Source of the DNA: Coriaria nepalensis
Taxonomy: Eukaryota > Streptophyta > Magnoliopsida > Cucurbitales > Coriariaceae
Length of the DNA stretch: 64,000 bases
Direction: 5' to 3'
Assembly: GCA_027186245.1 (NCBI GenBank)
Contig: CP114482.1
Coordinates: forward strand, 28,539,209 to 28,603,208
Positions 13,593 to 28,022 of this stretch are shown piece by piece (position 1 is the first letter of the stretch; each line of letters begins with the position of its first letter). The notes below the pieces were generated by a model, which was not told the DNA's origin, ran no database searches, and saw only the letters and a list, made by a program, of their open reading frames with translations. The translations under genes and the position numbers were made by a program.

Positions 13593-16500
13593 AAATTCGA
13601 ACGAAATCTTTTTTCGCACTTGAACCAATAGTTTCGTGCATAATTTCCAATGGATCCTTTGAAGGCAACTAGGCATTTGTATAACCTTAAAATCATGTCA
13701 TTGAGTCACTTTTAGTCAGTAAATCATTCGAAATCAATTCAAACGAATTTTATTTTCGCATTTCAAACACGACTTTTGTGCAAAACATGCAATTGATCTA
13801 TTGAAGGCAATTATGCGTTTGTTTAGCCTTAAAATCATGTCATTGAGTCTTCTCTAGTCATTAAATCAATTAAAAGTAATTCGAAAGAATTCTATTTTTT
13901 CGCACTTCAAACACGACTTTCGTTCAGAACTTTCAATTCAATAATTGAAGGCAACTATGCATCTTTTTAGCCTTAAAATCATGTCATTGAGTCTCTTCTA
14001 GTCATCAAATCATTTGAAAGCATTTTGAACAAATTCTATTTTCGCTCTTCAATCAAGACTTTTGTGCATAACTTGCAATTGATGTTTTCAAGCAAATTAT
14101 CCATTGTTTAGCCTTGAAATCATGTCATCGAGTCTCTTCTAGTAATTAAATCATTTCAAAGAAATTTAAACGAAATCTTTTTTCGCACCTAAACCACGGC
14201 TTTTGTGCATAACTTGCAACGGATCTTTTGAAGGCAACTAGGCATTTGTATAGCCTTAAAATCATGTCATTGAATCACTTTTAGTCAGTAAATCATTCGA
14301 AATCAATTCAAACGAATTCTATTTTCGCATTTCAAACACGACTTTTGTGCAAAACATGCAATTGATCTATTGAAGGCAATTATGCGTTTGTTTAGCCTTA
14401 AAATCATGTCATTGAGTCTTCTCTCGTCATTAAATCAATTAAAAGTAATTCGAAAGAATTCTATTTTTTCGCACTTCAAACACGACTTTCGTTCAGAACT
14501 TTCAATACAATAATTGAAGGCAACTATGCATCTTTTTGGCCTTAAAATCATGTCATTGAGTCTCTTCTAGTCATCAAATCATTTGAAAGCATTTTGAACA
14601 AATTCTATTTTCGCTCTTCAATCGAGAGTTTTGTGCATAACTTGCAATTGATGTTTTCTAGCAAATTATCCATTGTTTAACCTTTAAATCATGTCATCGA
14701 GTCTCTTCTAGTAATTAAATCATTTCAAAGAAATTTAAACGAAATCTTTTTTTGCACCTCAACCACGGCTTTTGTGCATAATTTGCAATGGATCTTTTGA
14801 AGGCAACTAGGCATTTGTATAGCCTTAAAATCATGTCAGTGAGTCACTTTTAGTCAGTAAATCATTCGAAATCAATTCAAACGAATTCTATTTTCGCATT
14901 TCAAACACGACTTTTGTGCAAAACATGCAATTGATCTATTGAAGGCAATTATGCGTTTGTTTAGCCTTAAAATCATGTCATTGAGTATTCTCTAGTCATT
15001 AAATCTATTAAAAGTAATTCGAAAGAATTCTATTTTTTCTCACTTCAAACACAACTTTCGTTCAGATCTTTCAATTCAATAATTGAAGGCAACAATGCAT
15101 CTTTTTATCCTTAAAATCATGTCATTGAGTCTCTTCTAGTTATCAAATCATTTGAAAGCATTTTGAACAAATTCTATTTTCGCTCTTCAATCGAGACTTT
15201 TGTGCATAACTTGCAATTGATGTTTTCAAGCAAATTATCCATTGTTTAGCCTTGAAATCATGTCATCGAGTCTCTTCTAGTAATTAAATCATTTCAAAGA
15301 AATTTAAACGAAATCTTTTTTCGCACCTAAACCACGGCTTTTGTGCATAACTTGCAATGGATCTTTTGAAGGCAACTAGGCATTTGTATAGCCTTAAAAT
15401 CATGTCATTGAATCACTTTTAGTCAGTAAATCATTCGAAATCAATTCAAACGAATTCTATTTTCGCATTTCAAACACGACTTTTGTGCAAAACATGCAAT
15501 TGATCTATTGAAGGCAATTATGCGTTTGTTTAGCCTTAAAATCGTGTCATTGAGTCTTCTCTAGTCATTAAATCAATTAAAAGTAATTCGAAAGAATTCT
15601 ATTTTTTCGCACTTCAAACACGACTTTCGTTCAGAACTTTCAATACAATAATTGAAGGCAACTATGCATCTTTTTAGCCTTAAAATCATGTCATTGAGTC
15701 TCTTCTAGTCATCAAATCATTTGAAAGCATTTTGAACAAATTCTATTTTCGCTCTTCAATCGAGACTTTTGTGCATAACTTGCAATTGATGTTTTCAAGC
15801 AAATTATCCATTGTTTAGCCTTGAAATCATGCCATTGAGTCTCTTTTAGTAATTAAATCATTTCAAAGAAATTCGAACGAAATCTTTTTTCGCACTTGAA
15901 CCAATACTTTCATGCATAATTTGCAATGGATCTTTTGAAGGCAACTAGGCATTTGTATAGCCTTAAAATCAGGTCATTGAGTCACTTTCAGTCAGTAAAT
16001 CATTCGAAATCAATTCAAACGAATTCTATTTTCGCATTTCAAACACGACTTTTGTGCAAAACATGCAATTGATCTATTGAAGGCAATTATGCGTTTGTTT
16101 AGCCTTAAAATCATGTCATTAAGTCTTCTCTAGTCATTAAATCAATTAAAAGTAATTCGAAAGAATTCTATTTTTTCGCACTTCAAACACGACTTTTGTT
16201 CAGAACTTTCAATTCAATAATTGAAGGCAACTATGCATCTTTTTAGCCTTAAAATCATGTCATTAAGTCTCTTCGAGTCATCAAATCATTTGAAAGCATT
16301 TTGAACAAATTCTATTTTCCCTCTTCAATCGAGACTTTTGTGCATAACTTGCAATTGATCTATTCAAGCAAATTATCCATTGTTTAGCCTTGAAATCATG
16401 CCATTGAGTCTCTTTTAGTAATTAAATCATTTCAAAGAAATTCGAACGAAATCTTTTTTCGCACTTGAACGAATACTTTCATACATAATTTGCAATGGAT

Positions 16501-19500
16501 CTTTTGAAGGCAACTAGGCATTTGTATAGGCTTAAAATCAGGTCATTGAGTCACTTTCAGTCAGTAAATCATTCGAAATCAATTCAAACGAATTCTATTT
16601 TCGCATTTCAAACACGACTTTTGTGCAAAACATGCAATTGATCTATTGAAGGCAATTATGCGTTTGTTTAGCCTTAAAATCATGTCATTGAGTCTTCTCT
16701 AGTCATTAAATCAATTAAAAGTAATTCGAAAGAATTCTATTTTTTCGCACTTCAAACACGACTTTCGTTCAGAACTTTCAATTCAACAATTCAAAGCAAC
16801 TATGCATCTTTTTAGCCTTAAAATCATATCACTGAGTCTCTTCTAGTCATCAAATCATTAGAAAGCATTTTGAACAAATTCTATTTTCGCTCTTCCATCG
16901 AGACTTTTGTGCATAACTTGCAATTGATGTTTTCAAGGAAATTATCCATTGTTTTGCCTTGAAATCATGTCATCGAGTCTCTTCTAGTAATTAAATCATT
17001 TCAAAGAAATTTAAACGAGATCTTTTTTCGCACCTGAACCACGGCTTTTGTGCATAATTTGCAATGGATCTTTTGAAGGCAACTAGGCATTGTTATAGCC
17101 TTAAAATCATGTCATTGAGTCACTTTTAGTCAGTAAATCATTCGAAATCAATTCAAACGAATTCTATTTTCGCATTTCAAACACGACTTTTGTGCAAAAC
17201 ATGCAATTGATCTATTGAAGGCAATTATGCGTTTGTTTAGCCTTAAAATCATGTCATTGAGTCTTCTCTAGTCATTAAATCAATTAAAAGTAATTCGAAA
17301 GAATTCTATTTTTTCGCACTTCAAACACGGCTTTCGTTCATAACTTTCAATTCAATAATTAAAGGCAACTATGCATCTTTTTAGCCTTAAAATCATGTCA
17401 TTGAGTCTCTTCTAGTCATCAAATCATTTGAAAGCATTTTGAAGAAATTCTATTTTCGCTCTTCAATCGAGACTTTAGTGCATAACTTGCAATTGATTTT
17501 TTCAAGCAAATTATCCATTGTTTAGCCTTGAAATCATGCCATTGAGTCTCTTTTAGTAATTAAATCATTTCAAAGAAATTCGAACGAAATCTTTTTTCGC
17601 ACTTGAACCAATACTTTCATGCATAATTTGCAATGGATCTTTTGAAGGCAACTAGGCATTTGTATAGCCTTAAAATCAGGTCATTGAGTCACTTTCAGTC
17701 AGTAAATCATTCGAAATCAATTCAAACGAATTCTATTTTCGCATTTCAAACACGACTTTTGTGCAAAACATGCAATTGATCTATTGAAGGCAATTATGCG
17801 TTTGTTTAGCCTTAAAATCATGTCATTGAGTCTTCTCTAGTCATTAAATCAATTAAAAGTAATTCGAAAGAATTCTATTTTTTCGCACTTCAAACACGAC
17901 TTTTGTTCAGAACTTTCAATTCAATAATTGAAGGCAACTATGCATCTTTTTAGCCTTAAGATCATGTCATTAAGTCTCTTCTAGTCATCAAATCATTTGA
18001 AAGCATTTTGAACAAATTCTATTTTCGCTCTTCAATCGAGACTTTTGTGCATAACTTGCAATTGATGTATTCAAGCAAATTATCCATTGTTTAGCCTTGA
18101 AATCATGCCATTGAGTCTCTTTTAGTAATTAAATCATTTCAAAGAAATTCGAACGAAATCTTTTTTCGCACTTGAACCAATACTTTCATGCATAATTTGC
18201 AATGGATCTTTTGAAGGCAACTAGGCATTTGTATAGCCTTAAAATCAGGTCATTGAGTCACTTTCAGTCAGTAAATCATTCGAAATCAATTCAAACGAAT
18301 TCGATTTTCGCATTTCAAACACGACTTTTGTGCAAAACATGCAATTGATCTATTGAAGGCAATTATGCGTTTGTTTAGCCTTAAAATCATGTCATTGAGT
18401 CTTCTCTAGTCATTAAATCAATTAAAAGTAATGCGAAAGAATTCTATTTTTTTGCACTTCAAACACGACTTTCGTTCAGAACTTTCAATTCAATAATTGA
18501 AGGCAACTATGCATCTTTTTAGCCTTAAAATCATGTCATTGAGTCTCTTCTAGTCATCAAATCATTTGAAAGCATTTTGAACAAATTCTATTTTCGCTCT
18601 TCAATCGAGACTTTTGTGCATAACTTGCAATTGATGTTTTCAAGCAAATTATCAATTGTTTAGCCTTGAAATCATGTCATTGAGTCTCTTTTAGTAATTA
18701 AATCATTTCAAAGAAATTCGAACGAAATCTTTTTTCGCACTTGAACCAATACTTTCGTGCATAATTTTCAATGGATCTTTTGAAGGCAACGAGGCATTTG
18801 TATAGCCTTGAAATCATGTCATCGAGTCACTTTTAGTCAGTAAATCATTCGAAACCAATTCAAACGAATTCTATTTTCGCATTTCAAACACGACTTTTGT
18901 GCAAAGCACGCAATTGATCTATTGAAGGCAATTATGCGTTTGTTTAGCCTTAAAATCATGTCATTGAGTCTTCTCTAGTCATTAAATCAATTAAAAGTAA
19001 TTCGAAAGAATTCTATTTTTTCGCACTTCAAACACGACTTTCGTTCAGAACTTTCAATTCAATAATTGAAGGCAACTATGCATCTTTTTAGCCTTAAAAT
19101 CATATCACTGAGTCTCTTCAAGTCATCAAATCATTTGAAAGCATTTTGAACAAATTCTATTTTCGCTCTTCAATCGAGACTTTTGTGCATAACTTGCAAT
19201 TGATGTTTTGAAGCAAATTATCAATTGTTTAGCCTTGAAATCATGTCATTGAGTCTCTTTTAGTAATTAAATCATTTCAAAGAAATTCAAAAGAAATCTT
19301 TTTTCGCACTTGAACCAATACTTTCGTGCATAATTTGCAATGGATCTTTTGAAGGAATTGAGGCATTTGTATAGCCTTAAAATCATGTCATCGAGTCACT
19401 TTTAGTCAGTAAATCATTCGAAATCAATTCAAACGAATTCTATTTTCGCATTTCAAACACGACTTTTGTGCAAAGCATGCAATTGATCTATTGAAGGCAA

Positions 19501-20279
19501 TTATGCGTTTGTTTAGCCTTAAAATCATGTCATTGAGTCTTCTCTGGTCATTAAATCAATTAAAAGTAATTCGAAAGAATTCTATTTTTTCGCACTTCAA
19601 ACACGACTTTCGTTCAGAACTTTCAATTCAATAATTGAAGGCAACTATGCATCTTTTTAGCCTTAAAATCATATCACTGAGTCTCTTCGAGTCATCAAAT
19701 CATTTGAAAGCATTTTGAACAAATTCTATTTTCGCTCTTCAATCGAGACTTTTGTGCATAACTTGCAATTGATGTATTCAAGCAAATTATCCATTGTTTA
19801 GCCTTGAAATCATGTCATCGAGTCTCTTCTAGTAATTAAATCATTTCAAAGAAATTCGAACGAAATCTTTTTTCGCACTTGAACCAATACTTTCGTGCAT
19901 AATTTGCAATGGATCTTTTGAAGGCAACTAGGCATTTGTATAGCCTTAAAATCATGTCATTGAGTCACTTTTAGTCAGTAAATCATTCGAAATCAATTCA
20001 AACGAATTCTATTTTCGCATTTCAAACACGACTTTTGTGCAAAGCATGCAATTGATCTATTGAAGGCAATTATGCGTTTGTTTAGCCTTAAAATCAAGCC
20101 ATTGACTCTTCTCTAGTCATTAAATCAATTAAAAGTAATTCGAAAGAATTCTATTTTTTCGCACTTCAAACACGACTTTCGTTCAGAACTTTCAATTCAA
20201 TAATTGAAGGCAACTATGCATCTTTTTAGCCTTAAAATCATGTCATTGAGTCTCTTCTAGTCATCAAATCATTTGAAAG

Positions 20280-20281
20280 CT
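20280..20281. other. 2-bp deletion in a B monomer (gcattttgaac to gctttgaac)
   Basis: The B monomer here reads gaaagctttgaac, two bases shorter than the normal gaaagcattttgaac. The same deletion occurs at 35,640/35,641, 39,052/39,053, 43,602/43,603 and 45,307/45,308. The four later copies also carry ggctcttc where this one has the usual cgctcttc. The deletion thus marks a lineage of HORs that spread through more than 25 kb. It is one of only seven small indels I could find in the window. Confidence 0.88.
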
Positions 20282-23200
20282 TTGAACAAATTCTATTTTC
20301 GCTCTTCAATCGAGACTTTTGTGCATAACTTGCAATTGATGTATTCAAGCAAATTATCCATTGTTTAGCCTTGAAATCATGTCATCGAGTCTCTTCTAGT
20401 AATTAAATCATTTCAAAGAAATTCGAACGAGATCTTTTTTCGCACCTGAACCACGGCTTTTGTGCATAATTTGCAATGGATCTTTTGAAGGCAACTAGGC
20501 ATTTGTATAGCCTTAAAATCATGTCATTGAATCACTTTTAGTCAGTAAATCATTCGAAATCAATTCAAACGAATTCTATTTTCGCATTTCAAACACGACT
20601 TTTGTGCAAAACATGCAATTGATCTATTAAAGGCAATTATGCGTTTGTTTAGCCTTAAAATCAAGTCATTGAGTCTTCTCTAGTCATTAAATCAATTAAA
20701 AGTAATTCGAAAGAATTCTATTTTTTCGCACTTCAAACACGACTTTCGTTCAGAACTTCCAATTCAACAATTGAAGGCAACTATGCATCTTTTTCGGCGT
20801 AAAATCATGTCATTGGGTCTTTTCTAGTCATCAAATCACTTAAAAGCATTACGAACAAATTCTATTTTCGCTCTTCAATCGAGACTTTTGTGCATAACTT
20901 GCAATGAATGTATTCAACCAAATTATCCATTGTTTAGCCTTGAAATCATGTCATCGAGTCTCTTTTAGTAATTAAATCATTCCAAAGAAATTCGAACGAG
21001 ATCTTTTTTCGCTCTTGAACCAATACTTTCGTGCATAATTTGCAATGGATCTTTTGAAGGCAACTAGGCATTTGTATAGCCTTAAAATCATGTCATTGAG
21101 TCACTTTTAGTCAGTAAATCATTCGTAATCAATTCAAACGAATTCTATTTTCGCATTTCAAACACGGCTTTTGTGCAAAACATGCAATTGATCTATTGAA
21201 GGCAGTTATGCGTTTGTTTAGCCTTAAAATCATGTCATTGAGTCTTCTCTAGTCATTAAATCAATTAAAAGTAATTCGAAAGAATTCTACTTTTTCGCAC
21301 TTCAAACACGACTTTCGTTCAGAACTTTCAATTCAATAATTGAAGGCAACTATGCATCTTTTTAGCCTTAAAATCATGTCATTGAGTCTCTTCTAGTCAT
21401 CAAATCATTTGAAAGCATTTTGAACAAATTCTATTTTCGCTCTTCAATCGAGACTTTTGTGCATAACTTGCAACTGATGTATTCAAGCAAATTATCCATT
21501 GTTTAGCCTTGAAATCATGTCATCGGGTCTCTTCTAGTAATTAAATCATTTCAAAGAAATTTAAACGAGATCTTTTTTCGCACCTGAACCACGGCTTTTG
21601 TGCATAATTTGCAATGGATCTTTTGAAGGCAACTAGGCATTTGTATAGCCTTAAAATCATGTCACTGAGTCACTTTTAGTCAGTAAATCAGTCGTAATCA
21701 ATTCAAACGAATTCTATTTTCGCATTTCAAATACGGCTTTTGTGCAAAACATGCAATTGATCTATTGAAGGCAGTTATGCGTTTGTTTAGCCTTAAAATC
21801 ATATCATTGAGTCTTCTCTAGTCATTAAATCAATTAAAAGTAATTCGAAAGAATTCTATTTGTTCGCACTTCAAACACGACTTTCGTTCAGAACTTTCAA
21901 TTCAATAATTGAAGGCAACTATGCATCTTTTTCGCCGTAAAATCATGTCATTGGGTCTTTTCTAGTCATCAAATCATTTAAAAGCATTACGAACAAATTC
22001 TATTTTCGCTCTTCAATCGAGACTTTTGTGCATAACTTGCAATTAATGTATTCAAGCAAATTATCCATTGTTTAGCCTTGAAATCATGTCATCGAGTCTC
22101 TTTTAGTAATTAAATCGTTCCAAAGAAATTCGAACGAAATCTTTTTTCGCTCTTGAACCAATACTTTCGTGCATAATTTGGAATGGATCTTTTGAAGGCA
22201 ACTAGGCATTTGTATAGCCTTAAAATCATGTCAATGAGTCACTTTTAGTCAGTAAATCATTCGAAATCAATTCAAACGAATTCTATTTTCGCATTTCAAA
22301 CACGACTTTTGTGCAAAACATGCAATTGATCTATTGAAGGCAATTATGCGTTTGTTTAGCCTTAAAATCATGTCATTGAGTCTTCTCTAGTCATTAAATC
22401 AATTAAAAGTAATTTGAAAGAATTCTATTTTCTCGCACTTCAAACACGACTTTCGTTCAGAACTTTCAATTCAATAATTGAAGGCAACTATGCATCTTTT
22501 TAGCCTTAAAATCATGTCATTGAGTCTCTTCTAGTCATCAGATCATTTGAAAGCATTTTGAACAAATTCTATTTTCGCTCTTCAATCGAGACTTTTGTGC
22601 ATAACTTGCATTTGATGTATTCAAGCAAATTATCCATTGTTTAGCCTTGAAATCATGTAATCGAGTCTCTTCTCGTAATTAAATCGTTTCAAAGAAATTT
22701 AAACGAGATCTTTTTTCGCACCTGAACCACGGCTTTTGTGCATAATTTGCAATGGATCTTTTGAAGGCAACTAGGCATTTGTATTGCCTTAAAATCATGT
22801 CACTGAGTCACTTTTAGTCAGTAAATCATTCGTAATCAATTCAAACGAATTCTATTTTCGCGTTTCAAACACGGCTTTTGTGCAAAACATGCAATTGATC
22901 TATTGAAGGCAGTTATGCGTTTGTTTAGCCTTAAAATCATTTCATTGAGTCTTCTCTAGTCATTAAATCAATTAAAAGTAATTCGAAAGAATTCTATTTG
23001 TTCGCACTTCAAACACGACTTTCGTTCAGAACTTTCAATTCAATAATTGAAGGCAGCTATGCATCTTTTTAGCCTTAAAAACATGTCATTGAGTCTCTTC
23101 TAGTCATCAAATCATTTGAAAGCATTTTGAACAAATTCTATTTTCGCTCTTCAATCGAGACTTTTGTGCATAACTTGCAATTGATGTATTCAAGCAAATT

Positions 23201-26200
23201 ATCCATTGTTTAGCCTTGAAATCATGTCATCGAGTCTCTTCTAGTAATTAAATCATTTCAAAGAAATTTAAACGAGATCTTTTTTCGCACCTGAACCACG
23301 GCTTTTGTGCACAATTTGCAATGGATCTTTTGAAGGCAACTAGGCATTTGTATAGCCATAAAATCATGTCATTGAGTCACTTTTAGTCAGTAAATCATTC
23401 GAAATCAATTCAAACAAATACTATTTTTGCATTTCAAACACGACTTTTGTGCAAAACATGCAATTGATCTATTGAAGGCAATTATGCGTTTGTTTAGCCC
23501 TAAAATCATGTCATTGAGTCTTGTCTAGTCATTAAATCAATTAAAAGTAATTCGAAAGAATTCTATTTTTTCGCACTTCAAACACGACTTTCGTTCAGAA
23601 CTTCCAATTCAACAATTTAAGGCAACTATGCATCTTTTTCGCCGTAAAATCATGTCATTGGGTCTTTTCTAGTCATCAAATCATTTAAAAGCATTACGAA
23701 CAAATTCTATTTTCGCTCTTCAATCGAGACTTTTGTGCATAACTTGCAATTAATTTATTCAAGCAAATTATCCATTGTTTAGCCTTGAAATCATGTCATC
23801 GAGTCTCTTTTAGTAATTAAATCATTTCAAAGAAATTCGAACGAAATCTTTTTTCGCACTTGAACCAATACTTTCGTGCATAATTTGCAATGGATCTTTT
23901 CAAGGCAACTAGGCATTTGTATAGCCTTAAAAGCATGTCATTGAGTCACTTTTAGTCAGTAAATCATGCGAAATCAATTCAAACGAATTCTATTTTTGCA
24001 TTTCAAACACTACTTTTGTGCAAAACATGCAATTGATCTATTGAAGGCAATTATGCGTTTGTTTAGCCTTAAAATCATGTCATTGAGTCTTCTCTAGTCA
24101 TTAAATCAATTAAAAGTAATTCGAAAGAATTCTATTTGTTCGCACTTCAAACACGACTTTCGTTCAGAACTTTCAATTCAATAATTAAAGGCAGCTATAC
24201 ATCTTTTTAGCCTTAAAAACATGTCATCGAGTCTCTTCTAGTCATCAAATCATTTGAAAGCATTTTGAACAAATTCTATTTTCGCTCTTCAATCGAGACT
24301 TTTGTGCATAACTTGCATTTGATGTATTCAAGCAAATTATCCATTGTTTAGCCTTGAAATCATGTCATCGAGTCTCTTCTAGTAATTAAATCATTTCAAA
24401 GAAATTTAAACGAGATCTTTTTTCGCACCTGAACCACGGCTTTTGTGCATAATTTGCAATGGATCTTTTGAAGGCAACTAGGCATTTGTATAGCCATAAA
24501 ATCATGTCATTGAGTCACTTTTAGTCAGTAAATCATTCGAAATCAATTCAAACAAATACTATTTTTGCATTTCAAACACGACTTTTGTGCAAAACATGCA
24601 ATTGATCTATTGAAGGCAATTATGCGTTTGTTTAGCCTTAAAATCATGTCATTGAGTCTTCTCTAGTCATTAAATCAATTAAAAGTAATTCGAAAGAATT
24701 CTATTTTTTCGCACTTCAAACACGACTTTCGTTCAAAACTTCCAATTCAACAATTGAAGGCAACTATGCATCTTTTTCGCCGTAAAATCATGTCATTGGG
24801 TCTTTTCTAGTCATCAAATCATTTAAAAGCATTACGAACAAATTCTATTTTCGCTCTTCAATCGAGACTTTTGTGCATAACTTGCAATTGATGTATTCAA
24901 GCAAATTATCCATTGTTTAGCCTTGAAATCATGTAATCGAGTCTCTTCTCGTAATTAAATCATTTCAAAGAAATTTAAACGAGATCTTTTTTCGCACCTG
25001 AACCACGGCTTTTGTGCATAATTTGCAATGGATCTTTTGAAGGCAACTAGGCATTTGTATAGCCTTAAAATCATGTCACTGAGTCACTTTTAGTCAGTAA
25101 ATCATTCGTAATCAATTCAAACGAATTCTATTTTCGCGTTTCAAACACGGCTTTTGTGCAAAACATGCAATTGATCTATTGAAGGCAGTTATGCGTTTGT
25201 TTAGCCTTAAAATCATTTCATTGAGTCTTCTCTAGTCATTAAATCAATTAAAAGTAATTCGAAAGAATTCTATTTTTTTGCACTTCAAACACGACTTTCG
25301 TTCAGAACTTTCAATTCAATAATTGAAGGCAACTATGCATCTTTTTAGCCTTAAAATCATATCATTGAGTCTCTTCTAGTCATCAAATCATTTGAAAGCA
25401 TTTTGAACAAATTCTATTTTCGCTCTTCAATCGAGACTTTTGTGCATAACTTGCAATTGATGTATTCAAGCAAATTATCCATTGTTTAGCCTTGAAATCA
25501 TGTCATCGAGTCTCTTCTAGTAATTAAATCATTTCAAAGAAATTTAAACGAGATCTTTTTTCGCACCTGAACCACGGCTTTTGTGCATAATTTGCAATGG
25601 ATCTTTTGAAGGCAACTAGGCATTTGTATAGCCATAAAATCATGTCATTGAGTCACTTTTAGTCAGTAAATCATTCGTAATCAATTCAAACGAATTCTAT
25701 TTTCGCGTTTCAAACACGGCTTTTGTGCAAAACATGCAATTGATCTATTGAAGGCAGTTATGCGTTTGTTTAGCCTTAAAATCATGTCATTGAGTCTTCT
25801 CTAGTCATTAAATCAATTAAAAGTAATTCGAAAGAATTCTATTTTTTCGCACTTCAAACACGACTTTCGTTCAAAACTTCCAATTCAACAATTGAAGGCA
25901 ACTATGCATCTTTTTCGCCGGAAAATCATGTCATTGGGTCTTTTCTAGTCATCAAATCATTTAAAAGCATTACGAACAAATTCTATTTTCGCTCTTCAAT
26001 CGAGACTTTTGTGCATAACTTGCAATTGATGTATTCAAGCAAATTATCCATTGTTTAGCCTTGAAATCATGTAATCGAGTCTCTTCTCGTAATTAAATCA
26101 TTTCAAAGAAATTTAAACGAGATCTTTTTTCGCACCTGAACCACGGCTTTTGTGCATAATTTGCAATGGATCTTTTGAAGGCAACTAGGCATTTGTATAG

Positions 26201-28022
26201 CCTTAAAATCATGTCACTGAGTCACTTTTAGTCAGTAAATCATTCGTAATCAATTCAAACGAATTCTATTTTCGCGTTTCAAACACGGCTTTTGTGCAAA
26301 ACATGCAATTGATCTATTGAAGGCAGTTATGCGTTTGTTTAGCCTTAAAATCATTTCATTGAGTCTTCTCTAGTCATTAAATCAATTAAAAGTAATTCGA
26401 AAGAATTCTATTTTTTCGCACTTCAAACACGACTTTCGTTCAGAACTTTCAATTCAATAATTGAAGGCAACTATGCATCTTTTTAGCCTTAAAATCATAT
26501 CATTGAGTCTCTTCTAGTCATCAAATCATTTGAAAGCATTTTGAACAAATTCTATTTTCGCTCTTCAATCGAGACTTTTGTGCATAACTTGCAATTGATG
26601 TATTCAAGCAAATTATCCATTGTTTAGCCTTGAAATCATGTCATCGAGTCTCTTCTAGTAATTAAATCATTTCAAAGAAATTTAAACGAGATCTTTTTTC
26701 GCACCTGAACCACGGCTTTTGTGCATAATTTGCAATGGATCTTTTGAAGGCAACTAGGCATTTGTATAGCCATAAAATCATGTCATTGAGTCACTTTTAG
26801 TCAGTAAATCATTCGTAATCAATTCAAACGAATTCTATTTTCGCGTTTCAAACACGGCTTTTGTGCAAAACATGCAATTGATCTATTGAAGGCAGTTATG
26901 CGTTTGTTTAGCCTTAAAATCATTTCATTGAGTCTTCTCTAGTCATTAAATCAATTAAAAGTAATTCGAAAGAATTCTATTTTTTCGCACTTCAAACACG
27001 ACTTTCGTTCAAAACTTCCAATTCAACAATTGAAGGCAACTATGCATCTTTTTCGCCGTAAAATCATGTCATTGGGTCTTTTCTAGTCATCAAATCATTT
27101 AAAAGCATTACGAACAAATTCTATTTTCGCTCTTCAATCGAGACTTTTGTGCATAACTTGCAATTGATGTATTCAAGCAAATTATCCATTGTTTAGCCTT
27201 GAAATCATGTAATCGAGTCTCTTCTCGTAATTAAATCATTTCAAAGAAATTTAAACGAGATCTTTTTTCGCACCTGAACCACGGCTTTTGTGCATAATTT
27301 GCAATGGATCTTTTGAAGGCAACTAGGCATTTGTATAGCCTTAAAATCATGTCACTGAGTCAATTTTAGTCAGTAAATCATTCGTAATCAATTCAAACGA
27401 ATTCTATTTTCGCATTTCAAACACGGCTTTTGTGCAAAACATGCAACTGATCTATTGAAGGCAGTTATGCGTTTGTTTAGCCTTAAAATCATTTCATTGA
27501 GTCTTCTCTAGTCATTAAATCAATTAAAAGTAATTCGAAAGAATTCTATTTTTTCGCACTTCAAACACGACTTTCGTTCAGAACTTTCAATTCAATAATT
27601 GAAGGCAACTATGCATCTTTTTAGCCTTAAAATCATATCATTGAGTCTCTTCTAGTCATCAAATCATTTGAAAGCATTATGAACAAATTCTATTTTCGCT
27701 CTTCAATCCAGACTTTTGTGCATAACTTGCAATTGATGTATTCAAGCAAATTATCCATTGTTTAGCCTTGAAATCATGTCATCGAGTCTCTTCTAGTAAT
27801 TAAATCATTTCAAAGAAATTTAAACGAGATCTTTTTTCGCACCTGAACCACGGCTTTTGTGCATAATTTGCAATGGATCTTTTGAAGGCAACTAGGCATT
27901 TGTATAGCCATAAAATCATGTCATTGAGTCACTTTTAGTCAGTAAATCATTCGAAATCAATTCAAACGAATACTATTTTTGCATTTCAAACACGACTTTT
28001 GGGCAAAACATGCAATTGATCT

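Larger units (their letters stand above)
12094..20625. repeat. Block 2: beta-type 569-bp HOR domain
   Basis: Fifteen HORs with beta features: caataattgaagg at the A/B junction, gcattttgaac and cgctcttcaatcgagac in B, atcatgtcatcgag in C, and ggcaactaggcatttg plus agtcagtaaatc in D. Both C subtypes occur, the ccacggc form and the ccaatac form (first seen in degenerate form near 13,625). Most units differ from their neighbours by scattered substitutions, with no strong long-period repeat, so homogenisation here acts on single HORs or is older. The block contains a 1-bp deletion at about 13,590 and a 2-bp deletion at 20,280/20,281. It ends where the first type II B monomer appears. Confidence 0.88.

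Noticed and set aside
19335..19365. Apparent indel in a D monomer (gaaggaattgaggc)
   Set aside because: It has the same length as gaaggcaactaggc; it is a cluster of substitutions and does not change the register.
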